Part shown: positions 10,313 through 22,150 of the stretch, piece after piece
Layout: each line of letters begins with the position of its first letter
How positions within the stretch are numbered: position 1 is the stretch's first letter
Made by a program: the position numbers and the translations under genes
DNA from: Hydractinia symbiolongicarpus
Lineage: Eukaryota; Cnidaria; Hydrozoa; Anthoathecata; Hydractiniidae
Assembly: GCF_029227915.1 (NCBI RefSeq)
Contig: NC_079878.1
Location: 18,602,001 to 18,666,000 of the forward strand
Reading direction: 5' to 3'
Length of the DNA: 64,000 nucleotides
The notes under the pieces: model-generated
Databases searched by the model: none
Seen by the model: the letters and a program-made list of their open reading frames with translations, nothing else
What the model was told of the DNA's origin: nothing

Positions 10313-12890
10313 CGCACACACTTCAAATTTTACAAAAAATCCTTCCTCTTGTCATATTGCATATGGCCTCCTTGTAATGTTTACAGCAAACGTTAAAAAT
10401 GAATCTCTATGCTGGGCAAAGACTTATTGAACTATTCAATAAGTTATTCTATTGAACTATTCAATAAGACTTATTATTCAATAAGTCTTTGAAAGGTTTT
10501 GTGGCTTATTACATCATAATTCGTGCTTAAAAACGATCCCTAAGTTTGGCTACTAAAAATAACTAAAAAGGGGGGATAACAACATAACTCACAAGTTAGC
10601 TAGCTAATGGAGCTTGAAGCCAACATTAAACTGAGGAGACGTATATAGCTAGGTAGCCATTTATACTTAGCAAAACACATACAATATTAATGTAAAAATT
10701 ATGACATTTGCCTTTCAAGAAACCAAAATTTCCTCTTTCTTTAGCATATTTGTTTGGTATTAAGCTAACAGTTTAGTGTAGCATTTTGTATTTTAGGTTA
10801 ATTACATTAGTTATAATTATGCAAAAAACATAAACAAATATGCCAGCTTTTTTATTTTTTAAAAAAAGCGGTAAAATAAAAAACTTTAAGAATTTGAAGC
10901 TCCAATGGATTTTTTGAGAAGGCAGTGATAATTTCGAGTGTGTTACATATAAAAACGGAACGTCTAAAAATATCATAGTTTTACTTTTTCTGAATTTCAA
11001 TCCACTTGAAACTCTAGCATTCATTTTCTACTTCTAACTTTAATTTGCTAATTTTAGCTTCACTCTTCAATTCCGAAGCAACTTCTTGTGGCTTCCAACT
11101 TTACTTTTCTACTTCTACTTCTTCACTTGAACTTTTTTTTCTTTTTCAAATATGCTTTTTTGAACCGCTTTACTTTTTCACTTTTTTTATGACGTTTTTT
11201 GTGTGTCGATGGTAACCCTATTCCAAATTATATGCTTCTTTAATCCACTTCACTTCTCCACTTTGACTTTCCTTGCTCTTAATATCTGCACTTTTTTATG
11301 ACTAAAGGATCGTCGAAAATAAGACATTTTTTATCCGATTCTTTAGTTTGCCTTTTGTCGAGAACTTTGTCGGGAGATTTTTATGTTTGTTTGTTTTTAG
11401 GCCAAAGGAACTTGCTATTCGAATACCGTGCCGTTTGAAAGTACGTATTTGAGCGAATCATACTGCTTATTTCCTATCACATGGTTTCTAATGGTTGCGA
11501 GGGGAATGTGAACACAACAAAAAAACCTGGAAAACTCGCGTATTCAGGTGGTAAAGAATATCGTCTTTGTAAAAGTCACAGACAAACAGAAGGTCCGTAT
11601 TATTATAGAGATAGCCAGTTAATTATAGCTAAATATTATATAGCTATAATTAACTAATATTTGCCTTAGCTACAGAAATAATTTGCTTCTTCTTTGCGTT
11701 TGTCCCTAAGCGGGTGAAAAAGCAGGTAAAGGTTTCCTGATTGGGAAAACGCCAAAATAAAAAGCATTGTTTTACTGAGCTCATAGTGTCAGCTCTAATG
11801 TTTAGCTTGCAGGCATTACGTTTTGGTTTTCCGTGTGAGCATCCCTTACTTATTTTACAGATAATGGTTTCTCCCAAACTACTTATGTTAAGCATGATTA
11901 GACAGCCCATGGCTTAGGTGAGACAGTTTCTTTTAAGCTGCATCATTGAAGTGAACAAGATATAAAAGGAATTACAAAAAGTATTACATATTCTTCCAGG
12001 GCGGCAGACACAAATGTAAATACACAATTACAAGATTACGTGAGTGTGCTCCTAAAATGTTTATCCTTAACTAATTGGTGGATATTGTAAATATTTGCTT
12101 TCTTAAGAATACTGATACTGAAATTTACAGCAATTACCAACAAAGTCAATAGAAATTCCGTTGTATAAAGTTGTAAAACAATGAGTAATAGAATTTCATG
12201 ATTATCTGCTATTTGACATTTCACTCTTTCTTATGAATTTACTATAATAAAACATGAAGTCTAATGGAAAGATGTTTATAAATTGATATTAAATAAATTG
12301 ATATTGAATGAATACGATTTCACTGAATCCATCATTTACAGATGCAGCACTACTGACAAGCAAACAATTATCGTTTATATCATTACTGTCAAATTATATT
12401 TTATTTGGATTTTAAATTTTAAAAAGTTGCATTTATTTTAACAACTTGTTATATTTTCAATTATAATATATTAATGGTAGTTTGCAGTGCTAGTGCTTTC
12501 CTGATTGTTGAAATGTTGCTAATTTGATCTTTACAAACAATAACTATCTGAGTCATAAATCTATATCACATCACCACAGAATTGAAGTTACAACACGTTT
12601 CCGACTTTTATCCAAAAAGAAAACGAGATGAAGAAAAAATCTAATGCCAAAAAACGAATGAAAAAAAATCCTTGTCAAAATATAAGAGAATGCATGATGA
12701 ACTAATTAATATAGAAAAAGCCACACATAGGTCATCAATGTAATACAGTAAAGAAAAGGAAGTTCGATCCAGGGTTTGTCAGATAAGTCGCGTGACTTAG
12801 TGTAAATTTGACGAAAAATGTTAGCCAAGCGAATAATGTCGACAATCCAGGTGTTGCAGACGGAGCGAGTTAAAAAATCACATTGTAATT
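10313..12890. other. AT-rich stretch, no gene recognised
   Basis: Contains pyrimidine-rich runs (11,030-11,180), repeated ATTCAATAAG palindromes at 10,430-10,500, a Helitron-like 5' end near 11,611 and a short palindrome beside it. No ORF in it resembles a known family. Confidence 0.5.
11540..11611 (-). mobile_element. Helitron-like 5' terminus fragment
   Basis: On the minus strand the sequence reads A|TCTCTATAATAATACGGACC, then TTCTGTTTGTCTGTG. It matches the 5' ends at 37,461, 44,889 and 51,562. The matching hairpin-CTAG 3' end was not found, so the lower boundary is unknown. A 15-bp-arm palindrome (AGTTAATTATAGCTA and its complement) sits immediately outside at 11,617-11,655. Confidence 0.5.
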
Positions 12891-12904
12891 TATTTACGGC
12901 GAAA

Positions 12905-13175
12905 AGCCATGGTTCACAGCCCTCTCCATTTCGCCTATGGCGATGTTGACGTCAAAGTTGTGACGTCGCTACCATATAGACTGAGAGGGTTGCAAATTAT
13001 AGCTTACAGATTTTGACTGATTCATTTTGACTAATCAGTCACTCAGTTAGTCAAAAATCAAATAGCTATGGCCCGCAACCCTCCCCATCTCACCTAAGGG
13101 GCACGTGACGTCAAAATCGTGACGTAATTTTCACACTCTATGCGTAGTCCAACAATATGTGGCCCGCAGCCGGCG
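12905..13175. repeat. Diverged tandem duplication with GTGACGTC pairs
   Basis: Two copies about 165 bp apart share GCCATGGTTCACAGCCCTC / CTATGGCCCGCAACCCTC, then CCAT-TC-CCTA, then GACGTCAAA-T-GTGACGT. A third start (TGGCCCGCAGCCGG) appears at about 13,160. It resembles ends of a DNA element, but boundaries were not established. Confidence 0.5.
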
Positions 13176-13261
13176 TAGGAAATTTAGGTTCCATACTGCG
13201 TGGTTACTTATAACCTGTTAGGCTATAGTTTTAACTCCCATCCGTCAGGATTAGTCAAAGA

Positions 13262-14200
13262 CTCACGCCTTTTGGCTTGGATTCTTCCCGTACTATCATA
13301 GCTACTGCGGACATGTTGGCACGGGTGCTTACTGATTTAAAGTGTGATAATGTTGAATCTGTTCGTAAAATCCAAAAAGAACTTTTAGAAAGTGTTTATT
13401 CTCGGACATTTTTGTTGTCTGGGGATATTTATCCCTTGGTTGGTAAAAGTCTTCATCGGAATTCAGGTGCAGATATATACATTCCATCTGAGGCGAGGTG
13501 TGAAGATAAAGGAATTATTGCTTTAAGGTGAGAAGTATGTTTTTTACTCTCCAACACACCTTGCATGTATTTAAGGGTTTTCAGTATATTCGCTACGAAA
13601 AGCTAGTTGTGGGAGAGCTTTTTACAACAGACTATCAAGAACAATTACAAAAAGATTTAGCCAATTAACTATAGCTAGCCAGCTGGCTAATTGTTTTTGT
13701 AATATGAGCTTTGAACAGAATTTTCAGCATTGTGGAGGAGTTCTTTCTCAATTAATATTTGTGTTGGTATTAGAAGCAAGAACTTGACATCTGGATAAGT
13801 AAGGTTGGTGAAGAAAATAAACAACTCTTCGAATGGCTATTAGGAAACAAAACAAATATTTTTATATCTGAAAAAATTTTATTCAGATTTTCCCTTTCCC
13901 ATATTGTTTGTGATATGACTCTTTCTCCTGAGGAGGCAGTTAAAGCAGAAGCAATCAACATCTGTAACCCCAGACGTGGTCTCCTTTCTATCAATACTTG
14001 CCTTGTCAACAGTAATAAAGAGAAAAATTAATACGTTTTACCCACAGTTCGGCTTTTTACTGTTTCGAACTCTCTTTACACAGTGTATATTGCCATGCCC
14101 ATCTATTTTACCTGATGGAGATCAGTTAAAAATTTTATTTTGTTATGAAGGTATTGGTGTAGACTTCAAGCCTTGTTCCAGGTTGCAACCTTCTTAAGCG
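13262..14200 (+). other. Unrecognised coding-like stretches
   Basis: A frame at 13,262-13,531 reads SSRTIIATADMLARVL and LSGDIYPLVGKSLHRN, and ends at a GTGAGAAG donor-like site. A second stretch (13,776-14,030) reads LFEWLLGN, LSPEEAVKAEA and NPRRGLLSIN. Amino-acid composition is protein-like, but I do not recognise the family. They may be exons of one gene or remains of the RT element represented at 14,770-15,085. A palindrome built on TTAGCCA/TGGCTAA lies between them at about 13,637-13,706. No function is proposed. Confidence 0.25.
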
Positions 14201-14769
14201 AAAGTCGCATTTTCCTATTTCAGCATGCAAAAAAGCAGAAAATTGCCCTTCTTAATTCTTCTTAAAGTTCAAACGAAACTTGAGTTTAGCCCTATGAATA
14301 AACAAATATATCTGAATAAATACATGGGTTGAGGTGTATGTATCATATCACATGTATGTATATTTCATCTTCATTATCCTGATCTTTCCATATTCTTATT
14401 GTTTTTGTTATGATTGTGTTTTATTTTGCTGTCCATGGCTGGTGTGATCACCTAGTCATGCTGATGAAGCCTGATATTGGCAGAAACAGCAGGAGTTTAT
14501 AAATATTGAAATATATTCACAATTGTCTCACTTTATTGTAGTTAATCCCTGTTAATTTTAGTGCCTTTATCTATCTTAAATAAGACGTGTAGGACGGAGA
14601 GTTGATTCTTATAAAAAATGTTCTTGGAGATTTTCTTATAACTTACCGTTTCTTTTCGTCAATTTTATTAATAACTAGATAAATCGGTAGACAATTTCGG
14701 CGATTTATTAGTGAAATATTCTGACCCCACCTGGGAGAGGGGGGCTTACAGCGCCCCCAGGACCCCCAG

Positions 14770-15085
14770 CTGCTAAATTCAAGACTTGATTCTATTGTTA
14801 AAGAATACACGAAACGTTGGCTCAGATTACCTCAAAGCGCAAATACTAGGCATTTATACATACCAGTTAAACAACTGAGTATGAAACTTATGTTACCATC
14901 TCATTGTTACAATTCCAGCCAGTTAAAAACTCGAAACATTTTGAAAGAATCAGTTAATCCTGAAATTCGTAACCTGTATCGATTAACCGCTGAGAAATAC
15001 GTTGAAGCTGATACCCTGCTAAATCTTGATCAGCCTAAGAACCCAAAGGATAGACTTATTAACAAAACAGTTAGTTTTGTCTAAT
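14770..15085 (+). pseudogene. Reverse-transcriptase-type C-terminal fragment
   Basis: The reading LDSIVKEYTKRWLRLP...LYIPVKQLSMKLMLPS, then LKESVNPEIRNLY, resembles the region after the RT thumb in R2/NeSL-like or similar retroelements (a kRWLgLP-s-n...lYlPv motif). No catalytic domain is nearby. A GGGGGCTTACAGCGCCCCC hairpin lies just upstream at about 14,735-14,757, and a close relative of it occurs at about 22,100. From 14,200 to 14,770 nothing else is seen. Confidence 0.5.
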
Positions 15086-15216
15086 ATGAATGTGCTAAAA
15101 GAGCAAAATTCATTAATGAATCATGTTGCACAGGAATGTTCAGTTAGTGCTATCAGCCAATGGCAGCGTGTTTGTGAAAAGTTACCACAAAATGTATTTG
15201 CTTTTCAAAACAATCA

Positions 15217-15268
15217 TCAACCCCACCACCACCACCACCACCACCACCACCACCATCATCATCATCTT
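15217..15268. repeat. (CAC)n(CAT)n microsatellite
   Basis: Roughly ten CAC/ACC units are followed by ATC units. It encodes spurious poly-His (plus) and poly-Gly (minus) ORFs. Confidence 0.95.
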
Positions 15269-15562
15269 CATATATATATGTGACTTTTAAGCCCATTTGT
15301 TTTTGGCCTAAAACCCTGCATAAATAAACTAGTTGTTTAGATAATTGAGGAGCAAAAATTATATAAGATAGGAAAACCATAGCTATGATTATTAACATGT
15401 TGGACATGTACATCATGTTTACATGAACATAATGTATAATTATGTATGAAGTTTTTATATAACTTTATAAGAGATTGACCGTAATATTCAAATGCAGTGA
15501 TAATTTTAAGCATGTTAACCTGAAGCCAAGAATTCTATAATTTCTTCCAAATTTTAAATTTA

Positions 15563-15894
<332 letters not shown>

Positions 15895-18239
15895 TCATAA
15901 TAATAATTTTTATTAACTCAGAAGGAAGACTGTTTCAGAGCCTAGGTGATCGGAATTTAAAGGATCTCCTAAAAAATCTGGACCCATTTGGATGTATCGT
16001 TAACATATAGTCTGAAGCAGCTCTAGTGTTGTGACTGTGACTAGATTTTACAAGTGCAACTTTTTCACTTAAATAACTTGCGGTTGTTTTATGGATGGAT
16101 CTAAAAATAGTAATGCAATGATTAAAATTTAGTAAATTCTCCTATTCAATATGTGGTTTATTTATAAATGTGCTTATATTCTTGTACAACTTATCTGCTT
16201 TTTTCAAACAGATGTGTTAGCTTTGCATCATGCAGAAGAACAGTAGCTAAATAAGGCATAACAAGAGCATTAACTAATAAATTTTTGGTGTCAAATGTCA
16301 AGTTTAGATACTAAAGGAATGCCATCATAACAAATAGCTACATCTTTGCAAGACTTTAATCTGCACTTATTACCAAAAAATATAACTTCTGTCTTACTAG
16401 TATTTATAATGAGTTTATTTCACTTGAGCCAGTTACTTATATCTTTCAAATCCTGCTCTAATGACATTTTCAGTTCTTGGGTCGAGTCACAACTGCAAAT
16501 GATTATTGTGTCATCGGCATAATGAAAAAAAGAAGATGTATGGCCGATTTCAGGTCATTAATGTACACAAGAAAAAGTAAAGGGCCAAGGACAGATCCTT
16601 GTGGGACACCATATGATCCCTCAGCAATGACGTCTAATGTGCGGTTGTTTACTAACCTGTCTTCCATCCGAAAGATAGGATTCTAGCCAGGAGAGTGCAG
16701 CATTCCGAAAACCATAGCAAAATAATTTCATAAATAGGATCTTATGATCTACAGTATGAAACGCTTTTTTAAATCTATTAGTACCGCTAGAATATATTTA
16801 TTTTTCCACATTTCCTCTAAGATAAAATCTGAAACTTGTTTCACAGCAGTGGATGTTGAGTACAATTTACGAAAACCAGATTGCTCTTGGTTCAAAATAT
16901 TGTTATATGTTAAGTAAGAAGTCATTTGGTAGTGGATCACCTTTTCAAAAAGTTGAAATCATGTTTATTTACATCAACTTTGATGTCACAAGTCTCTGTT
17001 GAAAAGTTTTCAGCTAATGTAGCCCCAATAGTTGCAAAAAAATTGTTAAAGTTATTTGCAATCAACTTAGGATCAGAAATGTTCACCCCAGCATTTGATA
17101 TTATTCCTGGAGATTTTTTATTTTGCTTGCCTGGTACTAGCCCTTTTAGTGTTTTCCACAACTTTTTAGGATCTGATTGGGATTCGTTTAGTTTCCTAAT
17201 GTAGTGACTGCTTTTAAGTTTGTTTTTTAACCTGTTAACTTGATTTCTTTTTTGTTTAAACATTTCCCAGTTAACAATAGATTTGGTGCGTGATGCCGTT
17301 TTTTGAGAAAATCACGCTCTTTGATGTTTTTGATAAGCTCGTCATTTACCCACTGAGGGGATGTACCCTTGATGCGGCAAACAGATATAGGAACATGACT
17401 ATCTAACAATTTATTGACAACAGAATTGAATCTGTCACATGCAGCATCCAAATTATCATCATTAATAATACTGTTCCAATCAACCTTTTATAAATCTGCC
17501 AGAAATTTTTGTTCATCAAAGTTTTTGAAAGATCTGCTTTTGATAATCTTTGCAGGAAGCTTGGTCCTTTTCCATTTACAAATAATACATATTAGTGAAT
17601 GATGACTTATCCAATGTCAACCACAGAAGAATGACAGTTATGCTCGCTGTTTGAAATGTCAACATCAACTAAATTTGACGAAAAAATAGTACAACGAGTA
17701 TCACAGGTTATAAGTTGTTCTAATTGACACGATATTAAACATTCCTTCATCATTGATCTCAGAGTGTTAGGTTTGTTAAAATTGACGTTTAAGTCACCAA
17801 GTATAAAAACCTCAGGATTTTGCAGAAGTTTTTTTATGCTCTCTTTTAAGTGAGTACAGAGCTTACAGACCATTTCAATATCTTTTCCTTTAGCTGGAGG
17901 GCGATAGATAGAACATACATAAAAAGGAGCCACATTTTTTAGTTTAACTTCCAACCAAAGACTCTCAAATTGAGTGTGACTTAGATTTCTCAACTTTTTA
18001 GTTTGTACACTTTCACTGACATATATGGCCACACCCCCACCAAAACTATTTCTGTCAAATCTAAACAAAGTGTACCCTGAGATCTCAATCTCACTGTTCG
18101 TTGGGTTAGCATCCATTTTTGTGAATATCCACAAGTAAGTCTAGCTTAGATCTAAGGCCATTTATATTTAAATGGGTCATCTTGAAGCCTTTGACATTTG
18201 GAATTTCGACTTTCTCAAAAAAGGAGGCATGAGCGATTT

Positions 18240-18516
18240 AATGCTCATCTGGGTTACTTGAGACATTAAAAAAGCCTTCTTGAAAAGGTAGTTCATCACG
18301 AAGGCAGATGGTACATACGTAACGTAATGAATCATTATCCGATGCAGATATCATTGAATTGTATGCCTTAGGGGAAATTCCTTCACATTTTAAGTGTAAC
18401 CATTTTTCACATTTATCGCAATTTACGGCTCTGTGATTCTTAACCACAGTTCTTAAACCACCAGGACATGTATTGGTGTACCTGGTGGTCCTGGATTTGG
18501 TTGTATATCTCCACAA
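18240..18516 (-). other. PHD-type zinc finger of the LINE ORF
   Basis: C-x2-C ... H-x2-C (CDKCEKWLHLKC) followed by YVCTICL gives the Cys4-His-Cys3 spacing of PHD fingers. Such fingers occur at the N-terminus of several animal LINE polyproteins. The frame is shifted by one relative to the 2A-like motif just upstream. Confidence 0.75.
18486..18512 (-). other. 2A-like NPGP motif
   Basis: [11 protein letters not shown] ends in the NPGP core of 2A-like ribosome-skipping peptides. The canonical form is D-[VI]-E-x-NPGP; here Q replaces E. In animal LINEs related GDI-PNPGP sequences stand near the start of the ORF. Whether this variant skips is not knowable from sequence. Confidence 0.6.
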
Positions 18517-18743
18517 AGCATCAGCATTAGATAGTTATTTTTCCCTATCCGTTTCACCTTGTAAATAGCATAAAGCTTATAGCATGTGGAAATATGTTCA
18601 TGAAGGGGATGATCAAGGTACACCGAATCATTCCTTACAGAAAGTGAAAGATGGACATTGCCACTAAAATTGTCATTAAATCGGTGGTGAGAGACATACA
18701 AAGTCAGACAAATTAATGAATAAATTAAACGTACTTTGCAAGA

Positions 18744-18870
<127 letters not shown>

Positions 18871-18984
18871 AAACAATATAGTACAAGTATGCAGTATATC
18901 AATAATTTTGTGTAGCGCACACAGCATTAAGGTGTATCAGGTGTAATATATTTTTAAAAAAACTTTCCCGCAAAATACAATTTA

Positions 18985-19610
18985 GGTATATTGTGCCCAT
19001 TGTATCAAATTTTCTCAAAATGTTCCTGGCCAAATTTAAAAAAGGGATTTTAATCCAGGGTGAGCACTTAGTACAGGTAAACAATGCCGTACATCCACAT
19101 AATAGCCTTACAAAAAAGATTGTAGTGCAACTTTATATAGAAACACAGGTACCAGCCTGGCGTTAACATAAGTCCAAGCGCTTAGTATATACAGGTATAT
19201 TGTGTCGCCTATTTGTATAGGCATAATACCCATTTCGAAAAACTATCCTAATCTTGGTTAGAATAAACAGACAGTAAACAGCGTGTTGTTACCCTAAGCA
19301 GCTAAAACAAGCACTCAACATTTTATTTTGTGGAAAAGTTGTTGTCACATTTAAAAATAAAAACACAGATTATAACCTATTTTAACCCTCTTAAATCAAA
19401 AATAATCTGCAACATTTTAGGGAAAAAGTTCCCGTAAAACATCAAAAATTAATCGTGACATCGGACAGGCGTAACACATTTTTCAAAAGAAACTTATTGC
19501 AACTTTATTTAAATATAAAACAGCAGAAACTCCCTGTTGTTACCCTGTCCAGCTAAAAATGGAACAGCAGTACATGTTTATTTTGCACAACAAGGTTTTA
19601 TGACAGTAGG
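18985..19610 (-). repeat. R2 interspersed repeat, copy b (inverted)
   Basis: Matches 1,875-2,500 on the other strand. Shared blocks are GTGAGCACTTAGTACAGGTAAACA, CCTATTTGTATAGGCATAATACC and TAACCCT/TACCCTG-CAGCTAAAA, the last recurring three times. It is non-coding. Confidence 0.7.
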
Positions 19611-19889
19611 ATATAAAGCTATATATAATAGCAACTTATTAGGCTAGATTGGAACCTAGCTAAAGCTGGAGTTAAGCATGATATCCCACACTGGTGTAAA
19701 GATCATGTCAGGTGACAGAAACAGAAATTATTATTTCTATACATATCGGGAAATTAAATAAGAAATATATATTTGAAGGTTTTCAAAACATGTTGACAAT
19801 TGCATAAGAACAACTTGTCAGAATTTACAAAGCCTCTGTAACAGAAAATATAGATGTTATTGCAAAAAACGTTTTTCGATATATAAATA

Positions 19890-21766
19890 ACTTATGTTTC
19901 TGCAACTAGAGAAAACTGGTGCATGCAAAGTTGATTTTCTGACCTACAAAATGGCAATGTTTACTACCCTGGGTCTTTTGTTACGTGCATCAATTATGGT
20001 TACAATCGTCCACAAAAATTCAACCCCAACACTAGAAGAGGATCAACCAGACATTGTTATCATTCATGTCGGTATCAATAATTTGCTGTCAAAAAATGTA
20101 AGTGCAGCATCTAACGTCGATTTAGTGAACGGATTAATTGAAATTGCAGAAAAATGTACAAACTCTGGTGTGGAAAAGGTTTTTATATCCAGCTTGATAA
20201 CGTGTTCACAAGTTGACGAAGTCGAATCGATGAAATTAACCGATTGTTAAAGGAAAGATGCGAGGCTTTAGATGTTAATTTTATTGATAATGACAGCATA
20301 AAAAGCTCTTCTTTATGGAAAGATGGAATCCACCTTACAGACGATGGTATGACTATGTTAGCGAAAAATTATTTATATTATCTTAATCATTTTTTATACC
20401 ACAACATGTACTTCCAGTCTTGGGTATAGGTCCTTGCACTCAGACACCACAAGCGTCTGAAGAGGCACAATTTTTTCAGATTTAAGGGAAACACAAAATA
20501 GCCCTTTGTTATTACAAAATAAAATTAATGATCTTAATCAAACACATGGTTCAAATTCCGAACCTGATAACCCGATCGATAGTATCTGTAAACTTAGAGT
20601 TGCTAATCCCGATAATCCTCTTTTAGGTTACTTAAATATAAACAGTCTGAGAAATAAAATTGTCGACGTCAGAGAGATCATGTCTAAAATTTCTTCTGAC
20701 TATTCCGTACTTGCAGAAACCAAACTGGAAGAATCTTTTCCAAATGCTCAATTTAATATTGACAGATATAAAATTAGACCCCGAAAGGACAGAAACATAC
20801 ATGGAGGAGGTTTAATTGAGTATGTTGGGAAAGGGGTATATTGGAATTGTAAAGAATGAAATTATCTGTTCTAAAATTACTATTAGACAAAAAAAATGGA
20901 GTATTTATCGGTCACCTTCATTTTTGAACTTAACACAAATTTTCTATGAATTGGAAAAAATTCTAAACAATGCTCTTTCTAAATGTGACAATATTATTGT
21001 TCTGGGTGATATTAATATAGACTTTTAAAATCCAAGTAATAGTGGCTATGGGCATATGCAGTCACTTAGTGATATTTTCATTCTCAAAAACCTAATTAAA
21101 GATAAAACATGCTTTGCAGGAACAAAAGGCTCTTCAATTGATGTCTTATTGACAAACAGATATAGGTCTTTTCAAAATAGGTCAGCGTTTAAAACAGGGT
21201 TAAGTGACCATCATATAATGATAACTACATTTTTAAAAATGCCACTAGCCCGTTTACAGCCAAAGAAAATACTCTATAGAAATTATAAAAATTTTGACGA
21301 AAAGACGTTTTTGGCTGATGTAAAAGCTGCTGACTTTTGTTGTGACACTGCCGATCCTGATTTGAACTATGAAAATCTTCAAGTAATTTTTAAAAATAAA
21401 GTAGATAAACATGCCCCTTTGAAACAGAAAACAGTGCGTGGAAACGATGCTCCCTTCATGAATAAAGAATTAAGAAAGGCTTTATACTCTAAGTCAAGGT
21501 TTAAAAATAAATACAACAATGAGAAAACTCAGGAAAACAATGCCAATTATAAAAGACAAAGAAACAAATGCGTAAAGTTGCGAAATAAAGCTGTTAAGGA
21601 ATATTTTTAAAAAAATAACCCAGGTCGGAGCAGTCGAAAATAAAATTTTTTGGAAAGTTATGAAACCTCTTGTAACCAATAAAAATTGCTTAAGTAATGC
21701 AAATATTACGATAATCCAAAACGATAATTTGATTACAGATAAAAATGAAGTGGCAACAACATTGAA
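19890..21766 (+). pseudogene. CR1-like LINE, 5' half: SGNH esterase ORF1 and endonuclease
   Basis: ORF1 remains include PDIVIIHVGINNL (block III of SGNH/GDSL hydrolases, with the catalytic Asn) and DGIHLTDDGM (the D-x2-H block V). This is an esterase domain known from CR1-type LINE ORF1 proteins. The endonuclease follows at 20,590: LGYLNINSLRNKI, LAETKLEESFP, GGGLIEYV, IIVLGDINIDF, SIDVLLTN and LSDHHIM. The linker reads RGNDAPFMNKELRKAL. Small frameshifts lie at about 20,240, 20,860 and 21,028. The copy is interrupted at 21,767 by a TA-flanked DNA transposon and resumes at 29,676. Confidence 0.85.
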
Positions 21767-21799
21767 TACACTGATAAATTTAGAAGAGTCAAATGAAAC

Positions 21800-21965
21800 T
21801 TTAAATGCAGTCATTTTACAAAGACTCCCTTAGGGAGTCAAAAAGGAATCAAATTGAGACGCAAGACGGAGTCAACCCGCAATCACTCCTTTTTGAGGTG
21901 CTCATTTGACTCCTTTAGGGTTTCATTCTTTGCTTGACTCCTTGAAAGGAGTCATTATTGCGTTC
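21800..21965. repeat. Left subterminal GACTCC/GGAGTC cluster
   Basis: Motifs include GACTCCCTTAGGGAGTC (a near-perfect palindrome at about 21,823-21,839), GGAGTCAACC, TTTGACTCC and GACTCCTTGAAAGGAGTC (about 21,938-21,955). They match motifs near the right end at 29,440-29,610 and are candidate transposase-binding sites. Confidence 0.65.
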
Positions 21966-21999
21966 AATGATTGTTGTGCGTTCAATGATTGTTGTGTAG

Positions 22000-22150
22000 T
22001 GTGCAGGGGCGGATCCAGTATTTTCAATATGTCAGTCACATTTTTTGCGAAGCAAAAAAAAGCGCAGCAATTTGCTGCGCCCAAAACAGCTGAGGGTTAT
22101 GGGGGCGCTGTAAGCCCCATGGCGGGTCCGGGGCGCGGCCCCGGAAACTT
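22000..22150. repeat. GC-rich insert with hairpins
   Basis: Begins with CAGGGGCGGATCCAG, a sequence typical of hAT-type terminal repeats. It contains a perfect palindrome GCGCAGCAATTTGCTGCGC (about 22,060-22,079) and GGGGGCGCTGTAAGCCCC, the latter related to 14,735-14,757. It is probably a fragment of a small DNA element; no matching right end was found. Confidence 0.4.

Larger units (their letters stand above)
15895..18740 (-). pseudogene. LINE with 2A-like motif, PHD finger, endonuclease and RT
   Basis: Read on the minus strand, the order is: an N-terminal lead with [19 protein letters not shown] (18,512-18,486); a PHD-type zinc finger (18,470-18,290, CDKCEKWLHLKCEGIS...YVCTICL); an exo/endonuclease domain (18,134-17,607, FGGGVAIYVSE, ICSIYRPP-like, FILGDLNVN); a linker (17,451-16,937, with SPQWVNDELIK and KLWKTLKGLVPG); then RT. 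RT motifs are NQEQSGFRKLYSTSTAV, VLIDLKK, YGVPQGSVLGPLLFLVYIND and YADDT (about 16,510-16,525). The tail ends LPSEL just before the microsatellite. One frameshift lies between the 2A-like motif and the PHD finger, and several more occur in the RT, so it is inactive but nearly full length. It is a CR1/L2-like group member. Confidence 0.85.

Noticed and set aside
15153-15283. Poly-His / poly-Gly ORFs
   Set aside because: They come from a short (CAC)n microsatellite; only the upstream RT fragment is protein-like.
18240-18516. A host PHD chromatin gene
   Set aside because: The finger is followed by LINE endonuclease and RT on the same strand and preceded by a 2A-like motif.
19894-20429. A host GDSL lipase/esterase
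   Set aside because: The SGNH domain leads directly into a LINE endonuclease and RT, so it is the LINE ORF1 esterase.
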